Shown: one piece after another, positions 8,123 through 16,310 of the stretch
Layout: every line of letters starts with the position of its first letter
Position numbering within the stretch: position 1 is the stretch's first letter
From: Deltaproteobacteria bacterium
GTDB taxonomy: Bacteria > Desulfobacterota > Syntrophia > Syntrophales > UBA2210
Length of the DNA: 34,987 nucleotides
Assembly (NCBI GenBank): GCA_016933215.1
Contig: JAFGBH010000054.1
Location: 1-34,987, forward strand
Direction of reading: 5' to 3'
Program-made: the position numbers and the translations under genes
Notes under the pieces: generated by a model
What the model was told of the DNA's origin: nothing
What the model saw: the letters and a program-made list of their open reading frames with translations, nothing else
The model's database searches: none

Positions 8123-9097
8123 ATGCCGGACCATATAAATACCTTCAGCTTTGAAGAAAGAATAGCCTATTTGAGAGAATACGGCAGTCATTGCATGTCC
8201 TTTTCGGCCCTCCAACCGGGCATTCATTACTTCGACATGCCAGGCAAGGGATATATCGCCTATGCGGAAAAGTGGGGTATACGAGGCGTTCTCTCGGACC
8301 CCGTCTGCGATGCAGAGGATCGGGAGTCCCTGATCGGAGCGTTTATAAAAGGGGGCGGGCGCACGGGTTTCGCCCAGGTATCGGAACCTGTGGCGGAACT
8401 GCTGCACGAAAAATTTGGATTGTACGCAACGCAATTCGGCGTCGAATCGATCATCGATTTAAAAAACTGGGATCTGAAGGGAAAGAAAAAACAGGTCCTG
8501 AGGACCTCGCTGAATCAGGCCGTAAAAAGTGGAATAACTATCAGGGAAAACTATCAGGAACATCGGTACAACGAGCTTTCCCGGGAGTGGGTAAAGACAA
8601 GAAAGGTAAGAAACAGAGAGATCAGGTTTCTCATCAGACCGATGAACATGGACTATCAGGAGGGAACGAGAAAATTTTTCGCCTACCGTGGAGACGAACT
8701 CATCGGATTTATCTTCTTCGATCCCGTCTACTCACACAACAGGGTGATAAGCTATGTTCCCAATATCTCCCGATTCAGCCAGTCATTTAGGCAGGGCATC
8801 TTCTACACCATAATGTTACAGGCCATGGAAACCTTCAGGGAAGAGGGTGTCGAACAGATCCATCTTGGCCTTTCTCCTTTTGTCGTCGGCGACAGGGATC
8901 GCCATTACGAATCGAAAATAACAAAAAAGCTGATCCGTTCGCTCTATCATTACGGCAACAGCATTTACAGTTTTAAGGGGATATATTTTACGAAATCGAG
9001 ATTCCGTGGGAAAGACTACCCGACATTCTGTTCCCACCGAAGAAACGTGCCGCTCAGGGAAATCATAACCCTCTTTAAAATTTCAAATCTCCTGTAG
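8123..9097 (+). CDS. DUF2156 (LPG-synthase C-terminal-like) protein, cassette copy 1
   Basis: A 324-residue soluble protein of the DUF2156 family, the dual-GNAT domain found at the C-terminus of phosphatidylglycerol lysyltransferases. Seen: GKGYIAYAEKWG and SDPVCDAED at the N-terminal half, the family hallmark DLKGKKKQVLRTSLNQA (K/R-rich), SRFSQSFRQGIFYTIMLQAMETF and HLGLSPF near the C-terminus. It lacks the membrane flippase domain of true MprF, so it acts as a stand-alone acyl- or aminoacyl-transferase candidate. The ATG at 8123 is preferred; a GTG six bases earlier is also open and neither has a strong ribosome site. The reductase gene begins 57 bases downstream. It is a paralogue of 11001-12068, with long identical blocks. 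Confidence 0.8.
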   Translation: MPDHINTFSFEERIAYLREYGSHCMSFSALQPGIHYFDMPGKGYIAYAEKWGIRGVLSDPVCDAEDRESLIGAFIKGGGRTGFAQVSEPVAELLHEKFGLYATQFGVESIIDLKNWDLKGKKKQVLRTSLNQAVKSGITIRENYQEHRYNELSREWVKTRKVRNREIRFLIRPMNMDYQEGTRKFFAYRGDELIGFIFFDPVYSHNRVISYVPNISRFSQSFRQGIFYTIMLQAMETFREEGVEQIHLGLSPFVVGDRDRHYESKITKKLIRSLYHYGNSIYSFKGIYFTKSRFRGKDYPTFCSHRRNVPLREIITLFKISNLL

Positions 9098-9154
9098 CGA
9101 GACGTGGGGTGGAGGTTTGATTATAATAACCGCTGTCAAAAAAGGAGCGAAACA

Positions 9155-10696
9155 ATGGAAATACCCTCGATAATTCTGAAGAAACTCTATGTGGCGGGAA
9201 GCCTCGTCAATTCGGAAGGAGGAGTTCACTTCTGCCTTACCAATCCCTTGGGTGACGCCACGCTCACAGGCATCTCAAAGGTGGAGATAAACGGCAAGGA
9301 GATATCACTCGACAAAATAGTTGCGACGCTGGAAGGAAGTACCATACGGGCCTCCGAGGTGAATGAGGAGAATGCAATCCAGTTTCTTCTCGGGCAGGCG
9401 GTGGATATTCAGGTTCATATGGAAACGCTGGAAGAGGAAAAGGAACACTTCCTAAGTTTTGCCTTTGATACCGATCCCTTCGGTCCCCTGAATTTCGACG
9501 TCACCGATATTATTACCGAGGAGACCGCATCACCGGCAAAGATTCCTTACGACAGGGCCCGGGACTACGAACCCGAGATAATTCAAAGACGCCAGCGGTT
9601 CATCGAAGAGTTTGCCGGCGTAAGGCTTTCATATATCGATAAATACCCCTTTGACCCGAAGGTCGTGCAGGGGAATATTGAAAATTTTACCGGCGTGGCC
9701 CAGGTGCCGATCGGCTTTGCAGGTCCGCTGAAAGTTAATGGAGAACACGCCCGGGGCGAGTACGTGATTCCCCTTGCCACCAGCGAAGGATCTCTCGTCG
9801 CCTCGTACAACCGGGGAATGAAATTTATAAATCTCTGCGGCGGGATCACCACGACGATATCGGATGACGCCATGCAGCGGGCACCTGTTTTCATCTTTGA
9901 CTCAGGGAGGGAGGCACTCGCCTTTGCAAACTGGATAGACGAAAATTTGGAGGAACTTCGGCTACAGGCCGAGGCAACATCAAATGTGGCAAAACTCATC
10001 AATATTCAGAAATTTCTCGTCAGTAAGTTTGTTTACCTCCGATTCAACTTCAAAACCGGCGACGCGGCGGGTCAAAATATGGTCACCGTTGCCACCTTTG
10101 CGGCCTGCAACTGGATTTTGAATCACTTCAAAGACATCCGGCACTACTACCTTGACGGCAACATCACCACCGACAAGAAAGCGTCAATAATCAACACGCT
10201 CCATACGCGGGGCAAGCGCGTCACCGCAGAATTAACCATGCAGCGCGATCTCCTCATCGAACAACTGCGGGTTGATCCTGAAACCTGCGTCTATTTCAAC
10301 AAGGTGGCAAACCTCGGAACCTTTATGGCAGGAGGCTCCAGCAACGGCCTTCACAGCGCTAATGCCCTTGCCGCCCTCTTTATCGCTACGGGACAGGATG
10401 TGGCAAACGTGGCTGAATCCTCAACGGGCCTGATTCACATGGAAGTGACCCCCGACGGTGATCTCTATGCATCGCTTACCCTTCCATCGCTCATTGTCGC
10501 CACCTACGGAGGAGGCACGGGACTCCCCACCCAAAAAGAATGCCTCGAGATACTTGGCTGCTACGGGAAGGGAAAGGTCCTGAAATTTGCCGAGATCGTG
10601 ACCGCCGTCGCAGCGGCAGGGGAGCTTTCGCTCGGTACAGCCATATCTTCCCTCGACTGGGTATCGGCGCATGAGAGATACGGTCGAAATCGTTAA
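9155..10696 (+). CDS. HMG-CoA reductase-like enzyme with extra N-terminal domain, cassette copy 1
   Basis: A 513-residue class I-type 3-hydroxy-3-methylglutaryl-CoA reductase homologue, which in the family makes mevalonate from HMG-CoA with NADPH. Residues about 140-513 are the catalytic region: ENFTGVAQVPIGFAGPL, PLATSEGSLVAS (Glu211), GDAAGQNM in place of the usual GDAMGMNM, TDKKASIIN (Lys341), ATGQDVAN (Asp415), GGGTGLPTQ, and the C-terminal His506 in SAHERYGRNR. The full catalytic set is present. Residues 1-125 are an added beta-rich domain not found in typical reductases, resembling in pattern the beta subunit of C-glycoside deglycosidases. ATG 9155 is preceded by AAAGGAG; the frame is open from 9104. 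No transmembrane anchor is seen. The true substrate may differ from HMG-CoA. Confidence 0.87.
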   Translation: MEIPSIILKKLYVAGSLVNSEGGVHFCLTNPLGDATLTGISKVEINGKEISLDKIVATLEGSTIRASEVNEENAIQFLLGQAVDIQVHMETLEEEKEHFLSFAFDTDPFGPLNFDVTDIITEETASPAKIPYDRARDYEPEIIQRRQRFIEEFAGVRLSYIDKYPFDPKVVQGNIENFTGVAQVPIGFAGPLKVNGEHARGEYVIPLATSEGSLVASYNRGMKFINLCGGITTTISDDAMQRAPVFIFDSGREALAFANWIDENLEELRLQAEATSNVAKLINIQKFLVSKFVYLRFNFKTGDAAGQNMVTVATFAACNWILNHFKDIRHYYLDGNITTDKKASIINTLHTRGKRVTAELTMQRDLLIEQLRVDPETCVYFNKVANLGTFMAGGSSNGLHSANALAALFIATGQDVANVAESSTGLIHMEVTPDGDLYASLTLPSLIVATYGGGTGLPTQKECLEILGCYGKGKVLKFAEIVTAVAAAGELSLGTAISSLDWVSAHERYGRNR

Positions 10697-11000
10697 GAAA
10701 TTCAAGTCGTTTATCACATAATACGCCGTCGGCTACCGGTCTAACCGCAATAAAAGGACATCGCAGGCCCTCTAATCCACCACCACATAATACAAGTTTT
10801 TACCTGATATTACACTTGTAACTATTTAGCAAGACATCCCCTGTCAAATATGGCTTAATAATAACCCCGTACACGAGGATCTCTACTTCAAAGCAAAATT
10901 TGAAAGAGATGAAAAGGTACCGTAGAATCTTGATTTTTGAAATTCTTACAAACGGGAAGCGGTGAGGCTTTTTTCAATTTTCAGAATAAGGGGAGAACAG
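10697..11000. other. Intergenic spacer between the two cassettes
   Basis: These 304 bases separate the first reductase from the second DUF2156 gene. I see no gene, no tRNA and no convincing terminator. There is an AT-rich stretch, including TTAATAATA near 10853, that could carry a promoter for the second cassette, but no clear -35/-10 pair. The decamer CACATAATAC occurs twice (about 10716 and 10785). The last 30 bases hold the ribosome site GGGGAG for the next gene. Confidence 0.4.
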
Positions 11001-12068
11001 ATGTACGTCTCAAATCATTCGTCAACAGCTTTCGATTACACGCAGGGAAAGTCACAGGTCAGGGTTCTGCTCGACAACGTTCATGTACTCAGGAAACCTG
11101 AGGAAAAGCGAAGATTTAATTTTACCGAGAGGGTTCGGTACCTGAGGAAATACGGAAATCACTGTATGTCCTATTCGGCCCTCCAGCCGGGAATGCATTA
11201 TTTCGACATAGCCGGAAAGGGATACATCGCCTATATGGAAAAATGGGGGGCCAGATTCGCCCTGGCCGACCCGGTCTGTGATGAAAAGGATTACGAGGAA
11301 CTTATCGGGGAATTTATACGGGAAAATCCAAATTGCGGATTTGCCGAGGTATCTGAACCCGTGGCGAAACTTATCCACGATAAATTTGGATTCTACGGCA
11401 CGCAATTCGGCGTCGAATCTGTCGTTGACCTGAAATCGTGGGATTTGAAAGGAAAGAAAAAGCAGGTTCTGAGGACCTCGCTGAACCACGCAAAAAAGAG
11501 GGGAATCACCGTTACCGAGAAGCACAATGATGACGGAGCCCGAGAGCTCTCAGAAGAGTGGCTCAAGACGAGAAAGGTTAAAACGAGAGAAATTCTCTTT
11601 CTTATTCGTCCGATGAACATGGACCATGATTTGGGTACGAGAAAGTTTTTCGCCTATCAGGGTGACGATCTCATCGGCTTTATCTATTTTGATCCCCTCT
11701 TCGAGAACGACAGCTTACTAGGATATGTCCCCAATATCTCTCGATTCAGTCAGTCCTTCAGGCAGGGCATATTCTATACGATTATGGCTCACGCCATGGA
11801 AGTATTCAAATCGGAGGGTGTTCCTGAGATACATCTCGGACTGTCACCCCTTGTCACCGGTGAGGGAGACAAACACTATGAATCACCCATCGTCAAGAAG
11901 ATTATCCGTCTCCTTTACGAATATGGGAACAAGATTTACAATTTCAAGGGAATCTATTTTACAAAATCCAGGTTTCGCGGCACCGACTATCCGACATACT
12001 GCTGTCACAAATCAATAATGCCGGCAAAGAAATTTCTGACCATGTTTAAGATAGCAAACGTATTTTAG
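11001..12068 (+). CDS. DUF2156 (LPG-synthase C-terminal-like) protein, cassette copy 2
   Basis: A 355-residue paralogue of 8123-9097, sharing blocks such as CMSYSALQPG, GKGYIAY, TQFGVES, DLKGKKKQVLRTSLN, FLIRPMNMD, PNISRFSQSFRQGIFYTIM and FKGIYFTKSRFRG. By eye about two thirds of positions are identical. It has an N-terminal extension of about 35 residues rich in Ser, Gln, Asp and Arg that copy 1 lacks. No membrane segment is present, so as with copy 1 it is a stand-alone dual-GNAT transferase candidate. ATG 11001 is chosen because GGGGAG lies just upstream; the frame is open from 10962. The second reductase gene begins 43 bases after the stop, the same arrangement as copy 1. Confidence 0.8.
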   Translation: MYVSNHSSTAFDYTQGKSQVRVLLDNVHVLRKPEEKRRFNFTERVRYLRKYGNHCMSYSALQPGMHYFDIAGKGYIAYMEKWGARFALADPVCDEKDYEELIGEFIRENPNCGFAEVSEPVAKLIHDKFGFYGTQFGVESVVDLKSWDLKGKKKQVLRTSLNHAKKRGITVTEKHNDDGARELSEEWLKTRKVKTREILFLIRPMNMDHDLGTRKFFAYQGDDLIGFIYFDPLFENDSLLGYVPNISRFSQSFRQGIFYTIMAHAMEVFKSEGVPEIHLGLSPLVTGEGDKHYESPIVKKIIRLLYEYGNKIYNFKGIYFTKSRFRGTDYPTYCCHKSIMPAKKFLTMFKIANVF

Positions 12069-12111
12069 AGGCACGAAGCATAAAGTTTGCGCAGTAAGAA
12101 AGGAGAGGGAA

Positions 12112-13653
12112 ATGGAAATACCAGCGCTGATCTTAAAACAGCTATACTCACTGGGTAGCCTCATGAATGTGGAGGGAGGGATTCGTTTCGGTATCAAAAA
12201 TCCCCTGGCAGATGCATCGCTGACAGGTGTCTCGAAAGTTGCAATCAATGGTAGTGACGTTCCGCTCGACAGGATCGAGGCCAAACTGAACGGCTCTACC
12301 GTACGGGCAACGGAAGTCGATGAAACAAACCTGATACCCTTTCCCCTGGGACAGGTCATTGACGTCTATGCCCACATAGATTCTCTGGAAGAGGGAAAGC
12401 AGCACCAGATCTGCATTGCCTTCAACACCGATCCCTTCGGTGCCCTCAATCTCGAGGTCAGTGACACCATCTCCCATGACAACGGGGACAGGATAACCAT
12501 TCCCTCAGACAGGGCTCGAAACTATCAGCCCGAAATCGTGCTCGAACGCCAGGAATTCGTGGAAGATTATACGGGCGTGAAGCTGGAGCATTTGACCAAA
12601 TACTCCTTCGACCCGGCGGTTACGCAGGGAAATATTGAGAATTTTACCGGTGTTGCACAGGTGCCCGTCGGCTTTGCAGGTCCAATCCGTCTCAACGGGG
12701 AGCACGCTCAGGGTGACTTCATTATCCCCCTGGCCACAAGTGAGGGAACTCTGGTTGCCTCCTACAACAGAGGGATGAAAGTAATCAACTTATGTGGTGG
12801 TGTTAAGACAACCATCTCGGACGACTGCATGCAGCGGGCACCTGTCTTTGTATTTGATTCAGCCAGAGAGGCACGGGAATTTTCCCTCTGGATCGATGAA
12901 AATATGGACGACATCAGAAAACAGGCGGAATCAACATCAACAGTCGCAAAGCTTTTGAATATCCAGAAGTTTCTTGCAAGCAAGTTCACCTACCTCCGGT
13001 TCAATTTCTCCACGGGAGATGCGGCAGGACAGAATATGGTCAACCACGCCACCTTTTCTGCATGCAACTGGATCATGAACCACTACAAGGGAATCCGTCA
13101 CCACTATCTGGAAGCCAACTTTGCCACCGATAAAAAGGCATCGCAGGTCAATATCATGCACACACGGGGGAAAAGGGTCACCGCCGAGATAACGATAGAT
13201 CGGGAAGTCCTGATACAATACATGAGAGTCGACCCGGAAACCCTCTGCTATCACAGCAGTGTCGCCAATGTGGGGGCCTTCATGGCGGGGGTGAATAACA
13301 ACGGTCTCCACTCGACCAATGCCATTACGGCAATGTTTATCGCCACGGGCCAGGATGTGGCGAATGTGTCGGAGTGCTCGGCGGGCATGCTCTACACGGA
13401 AGTAACTCCGGAGGGAAATCTCTATGGTTCGATCACTATTCCCTCCTTAATCGTTGCAACATACGGAGGAGGCACCGGTCTTCCCACTCAGAGAGAATGT
13501 CTGGAAATACTCGGGTGCTACGGCAAGGGAAAGGTGCGAAAATTTGCGGAAATTGTGGCCGGTGTTATTGCTGCCGGCGAATTATCCCTTGCTGCTGCAA
13601 TTTCATCCCTCGACTGGGTGACAAGTCACGAGCGGTACGGGAAGAACCGTTAA
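12112..13653 (+). CDS. HMG-CoA reductase-like enzyme with extra N-terminal domain, cassette copy 2
   Basis: A 513-residue paralogue of 9155-10696 with exactly the same length and residue numbering for the catalytic set: Glu211 in PLATSEGTLVAS, Lys341 in TDKKASQVN, Asp415 in ATGQDVAN, His506 in TSHERYGKNR. GDAAGQNM and YGGGTGLPTQ are also kept. The N-terminal beta-rich domain (1-125) is retained but more diverged than the catalytic part, including around GSLMNVEGGIRFGIKNPL. Both copies are therefore probably active and may differ in substrate or partner. AAAGGAGAGGG before ATG 12112 is a strong ribosome site. A rho-independent terminator follows the stop. There are no neighbouring mevalonate kinase, HMG-CoA synthase or decarboxylase genes. 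Confidence 0.87.
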   Translation: MEIPALILKQLYSLGSLMNVEGGIRFGIKNPLADASLTGVSKVAINGSDVPLDRIEAKLNGSTVRATEVDETNLIPFPLGQVIDVYAHIDSLEEGKQHQICIAFNTDPFGALNLEVSDTISHDNGDRITIPSDRARNYQPEIVLERQEFVEDYTGVKLEHLTKYSFDPAVTQGNIENFTGVAQVPVGFAGPIRLNGEHAQGDFIIPLATSEGTLVASYNRGMKVINLCGGVKTTISDDCMQRAPVFVFDSAREAREFSLWIDENMDDIRKQAESTSTVAKLLNIQKFLASKFTYLRFNFSTGDAAGQNMVNHATFSACNWIMNHYKGIRHHYLEANFATDKKASQVNIMHTRGKRVTAEITIDREVLIQYMRVDPETLCYHSSVANVGAFMAGVNNNGLHSTNAITAMFIATGQDVANVSECSAGMLYTEVTPEGNLYGSITIPSLIVATYGGGTGLPTQRECLEILGCYGKGKVRKFAEIVAGVIAAGELSLAAAISSLDWVTSHERYGKNR

Positions 13654-13676
13654 AAAATCAAACACCTCCTCACCAA

Positions 13677-13726
13677 GGGGCCGTTTATGTCACACACAAT
13701 ATGAAACATGAACGGCCCCGCTTTTT
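13677..13726 (+). terminator. Rho-independent terminator of the DUF2156-HMGR block
   Basis: The inverted repeat GGGGCCGTT (13677-13685) / AACGGCCCC (13711-13719) is followed by GCTTTTTAT. It lies 23 bases after the second reductase stop and 43 bases before the end of the convergent nagZ-like gene. Confidence 0.8.
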
Positions 13727-13768
13727 ATCCCTCTGTATTTTATTATAGAAACCTCACCATCAGGGAAG

Positions 13769-14929
13769 CTATCTCTTCAGTTTTTCCTTGAGCCTCAGTA
13801 TCCTCCGGTAGGATTCATCTATTCTTTCGCTTTTTATCTCTCCCTCATCCACCAGCTTCTTTATCACGCCGGCGGCCCGCGCGGCTATATCCTCATCAAA
13901 GACGGAATTGTTCGCGAAGACCAAGATATCGCACCCCGCATGGATTGCCATTTTGATCGCCCTTTCGAGGCCGTAAAAGGATCGTATGGCTTTCATCTGC
14001 ATGTCATCGGAAATGACGACACCGTCGAACCCCATATCATCCCTCAGCATTCCACTTATTATCCCGTGAGAAAGGGTTGCCGGCCAGAGCGGATCAAGAC
14101 TGGCGTTAAAAATGTGGGCCGTCATGACCATATCGCACCGTCCCGATTGAATAATGACTTCAAAGGGCCTTAATTCATCAGGCGACCACTGATTCGTCAC
14201 ATCCACGAATCCCTTGTGGGAATCGGACGAGGAGCTTCCGTGACCAGGAAAGTGTTTGATCGCCGAGAGTACACCATGCTTGTGCAGCATATCGATACAA
14301 ACAATCGAATGCCTCGTCACAATATCCGGATCGGGAGAGAAGCTCCTTTCCAGCTTTCCGATCACAGGATTCCCGGGATTGCGATCAAGATCGACAACGG
14401 GGGCAAAATTCAGGTTGATACCAAGATCGGCGAGCGTTTTCGCCGTACTCTCGGCGTATCTTTTCGTGACCTCGGGATCATCAATTTTTCCAAGATACCT
14501 CTCCGACACTGAAGGAGGAAAGCCAAACCGCTCCTTGAGTCTGTTTACCCTTCCCCCTTCCTGATCGATTGCGATAAAAAGGGGGATCGACGATGCCGAC
14601 TGCAAGGCACTCACAAGGGATCGTACCTGATCGGGAGATTCTATATTTCTGATGGTGGATCCTGAGGGAACATCATAGTCAAAGAGGATGACACCCCCGA
14701 TTTTTCTTTTCTTTACATCGGCTATCACAGGGCTCCCGTCGGCACCGGAAAGTCCCCGGAATCCGATCATGATCATCTGGCCGATTTTCACATTCATATC
14801 TGCATCGGCTACGTTAAAATCCTCTGAGAATGAGAGGTCTGATACTATGAGAATTCCCAAAGCAATAATACAAAGGCTACGACTCCCGATGATTCTCCAT
14901 TTATATTGAGTGTTTCGCTTCCTATCCAA
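13769..14929 (-). CDS. nagZ: Glycoside hydrolase family 3 beta-N-acetylhexosaminidase (NagZ-like)
   Basis: A 386-residue GH3 enzyme that in this family removes N-acetylglucosamine from muropeptides during peptidoglycan turnover. Seen: IDQEGGRVNRL (121-131), the family signature KHFPGHGSSSSDSH (225-238) carrying the catalytic histidine loop, and the nucleophile Asp in VVISDDMQM (about 308). An N-terminal hydrophobic stretch (about 19-35, SLCIIALGILIVSDLSF) suggests a signal peptide or membrane anchor, so it probably works outside the cytoplasm, unlike E. coli NagZ. The start is a TTG at 14929, with AAGGAG eleven bases upstream; no in-frame ATG lies before the signal region. It converges on the HMGR terminator and diverges from the acidic repeat protein. 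Confidence 0.88.
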   Translation of the reverse strand: MDRKRNTQYKWRIIGSRSLCIIALGILIVSDLSFSEDFNVADADMNVKIGQMIMIGFRGLSGADGSPVIADVKKRKIGGVILFDYDVPSGSTIRNIESPDQVRSLVSALQSASSIPLFIAIDQEGGRVNRLKERFGFPPSVSERYLGKIDDPEVTKRYAESTAKTLADLGINLNFAPVVDLDRNPGNPVIGKLERSFSPDPDIVTRHSIVCIDMLHKHGVLSAIKHFPGHGSSSSDSHKGFVDVTNQWSPDELRPFEVIIQSGRCDMVMTAHIFNASLDPLWPATLSHGIISGMLRDDMGFDGVVISDDMQMKAIRSFYGLERAIKMAIHAGCDILVFANNSVFDEDIAARAAGVIKKLVDEGEIKSERIDESYRRILRLKEKLKR

Positions 14930-15021
14930 TGGCGGATGCTCTCCTTAGTGGTTTGATTACGCCAAGATATTATTTTCAAAAACCATAGTATGCCGTTAGA
15001 AAATATACCACCATATCAAAA

Positions 15022-15050
15022 TTGACAAAAGGTGTTCGCTGATATAGATT
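15022..15050 (+). promoter_or_regulatory. Sigma-70-type promoter of the acidic repeat protein
   Basis: A perfect TTGACA (15022-15027) and TAGATT (15045-15050) are separated by 17 bases. The start codon at 15106 is about 50 bases downstream. The surrounding DNA is strongly AT-rich. Confidence 0.55.
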
Positions 15051-15105
15051 ACTACTCTGAAAACAATTCAGGTCAAAGATTATTTGCAACACAGAAGGTG
15101 AAAAA

Positions 15106-16170
15106 ATGAAAAAGGGCACTCACAGGTTTTTAGAAGTTTTGCGTTTTGCATGTCTGACCACGATTATTTTACTCGGATTTATTACAATCATAGGGACAAG
15201 CGGAGATGACGAGAAAACATCCGGTTCTGATACACGCGAAAGAGGTGTGTATAAATTTGTAGTGACAGAAATCGATAGCGGAGAATTTGAGCGCGGTGTA
15301 AAGACCCGTAAACTCGATATGGATAAGGACGAGGAACTGGTAGAGGAAAAAACCGAATATTTCGATGAAAACGAAAATTTACGAAGAGAAGTAAAAGACG
15401 ATGACGGTGACGAATTAGATGATTATGAAAATCAATTCGACTACAACGTAAACGGAGACATTGAAGAAGCCCGTTATGGATATTACGACGGAAGCGGAAT
15501 TCTCCAGATATCAAATATAATCGTATATACTTACTACAACGGCGAGCAAGGAGATAATCTATGGACGCAGGAGCTTGATAACGATTACGACGGCACCTTT
15601 GAAGTTGATGCTGCATACCAGTATACATACGTGGAACATGGTGATAAGTGGGATCTCGATAAAACGACATACGATAGCGACGGTGACACAGAGACAAATT
15701 ATACCTACACCTATGATTACGATTATGACGCTGTAAATGATCAATGGAACTTAACGACAGCTGGGTATTGGCTTGGGGATATTGATTTAGATAATCAAAT
15801 CTCCGAGGTTTCATATGTCTATGACGACGATGGAAATCTGCACATGAGCAAAACCGATTTTGATTTAAGCGGTGAAATAGACTGGACCTACGTTTTTACT
15901 TACGATGGAGACGGAAATAAAATAAGTGACGAAGCATATTGGGGCGATGGCGATACGGGAGATCTCATCTCAGGCATCTACTATACCTATGAAAGTGGAG
16001 ATTTAGTCAAAGAGGAATCTGATGAAAATGGAAATGGGAAGATTGATTCCGTTATTTATCGAGAGTATGACGATGACGATCCTGAGGGAAGAATAACAAA
16101 AGAAGAGACCGACTATAATAACGATGACGAAATCGATTTAACATACACCTGGGAATATATAGATAACTAA
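15106..16170 (+). CDS. Exported acidic protein with YD-like Asp/Tyr/Gly repeats
   Basis: A 354-residue protein. The N-terminus has basic residues and a hydrophobic segment ending TTIILLGFITIIGTSGDDE (to about residue 40), a signal-like pattern without a lipobox cysteine. The rest is very acidic and built from irregular repeats of about 20-40 residues such as YDDDGNLHMSKTDFD, YDGDGNKISDEAYWGDGDTG and ESDENGNGKIDSVIYREYD. These resemble Rhs/YD-type units and carry D-x-D-x-D/N-G patterns compatible with calcium binding. Codon use is more AT-rich than the neighbours. AGAAGGTG precedes ATG 15106. It has its own promoter and terminator, so it is a single-gene unit. Surface location is inferred; the function is unknown. 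Confidence 0.75.
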   Translation: MKKGTHRFLEVLRFACLTTIILLGFITIIGTSGDDEKTSGSDTRERGVYKFVVTEIDSGEFERGVKTRKLDMDKDEELVEEKTEYFDENENLRREVKDDDGDELDDYENQFDYNVNGDIEEARYGYYDGSGILQISNIIVYTYYNGEQGDNLWTQELDNDYDGTFEVDAAYQYTYVEHGDKWDLDKTTYDSDGDTETNYTYTYDYDYDAVNDQWNLTTAGYWLGDIDLDNQISEVSYVYDDDGNLHMSKTDFDLSGEIDWTYVFTYDGDGNKISDEAYWGDGDTGDLISGIYYTYESGDLVKEESDENGNGKIDSVIYREYDDDDPEGRITKEETDYNNDDEIDLTYTWEYIDN

Positions 16171-16175
16171 CGCAA

Positions 16176-16205
16176 TAAAAACCCCGCCCACAGGCGGGGT
16201 TTTTC
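16176..16205. terminator. Bidirectional rho-independent terminator
   Basis: AAAAACCCCGCC (ends 16188), loop CACA, GGCGGGGTTTTT (starts 16193). Runs of A before and T after the stem let it work for the repeat-protein gene on the + strand and the acetate permease gene arriving on the - strand. Confidence 0.88.
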
Positions 16206-16310
16206 GATTTTTACCCCCTGTTTATGCCCGGGGGTACCCTTTCAATGTGCCGTGTCAGCATGGTTATACGCAATCTCTTGTATCCTCAGATTAGTGATTG
16301 AACCCCCTTG

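Noticed and set aside
8123-13653. Possible assembly artefact or exact segmental duplication of the DUF2156-HMGR pair
   Set aside because: The two copies differ throughout at DNA and protein level, have different spacers, and copy 2 has a unique N-terminal extension, so they are real diverged paralogues.
15188-15814. 208-codon minus-strand frame within the acidic repeat gene
   Set aside because: Its Arg/His/Tyr-rich translation is the expected mirror of a GAT/GAC/TAT-rich coding strand.
16212-16236. TACCCCC...GGGGGTA inverted repeat as a terminator of satP
   Set aside because: On the minus strand the stem is followed by A residues, not T; the neighbouring stem at 16176-16205 is a far better terminator.
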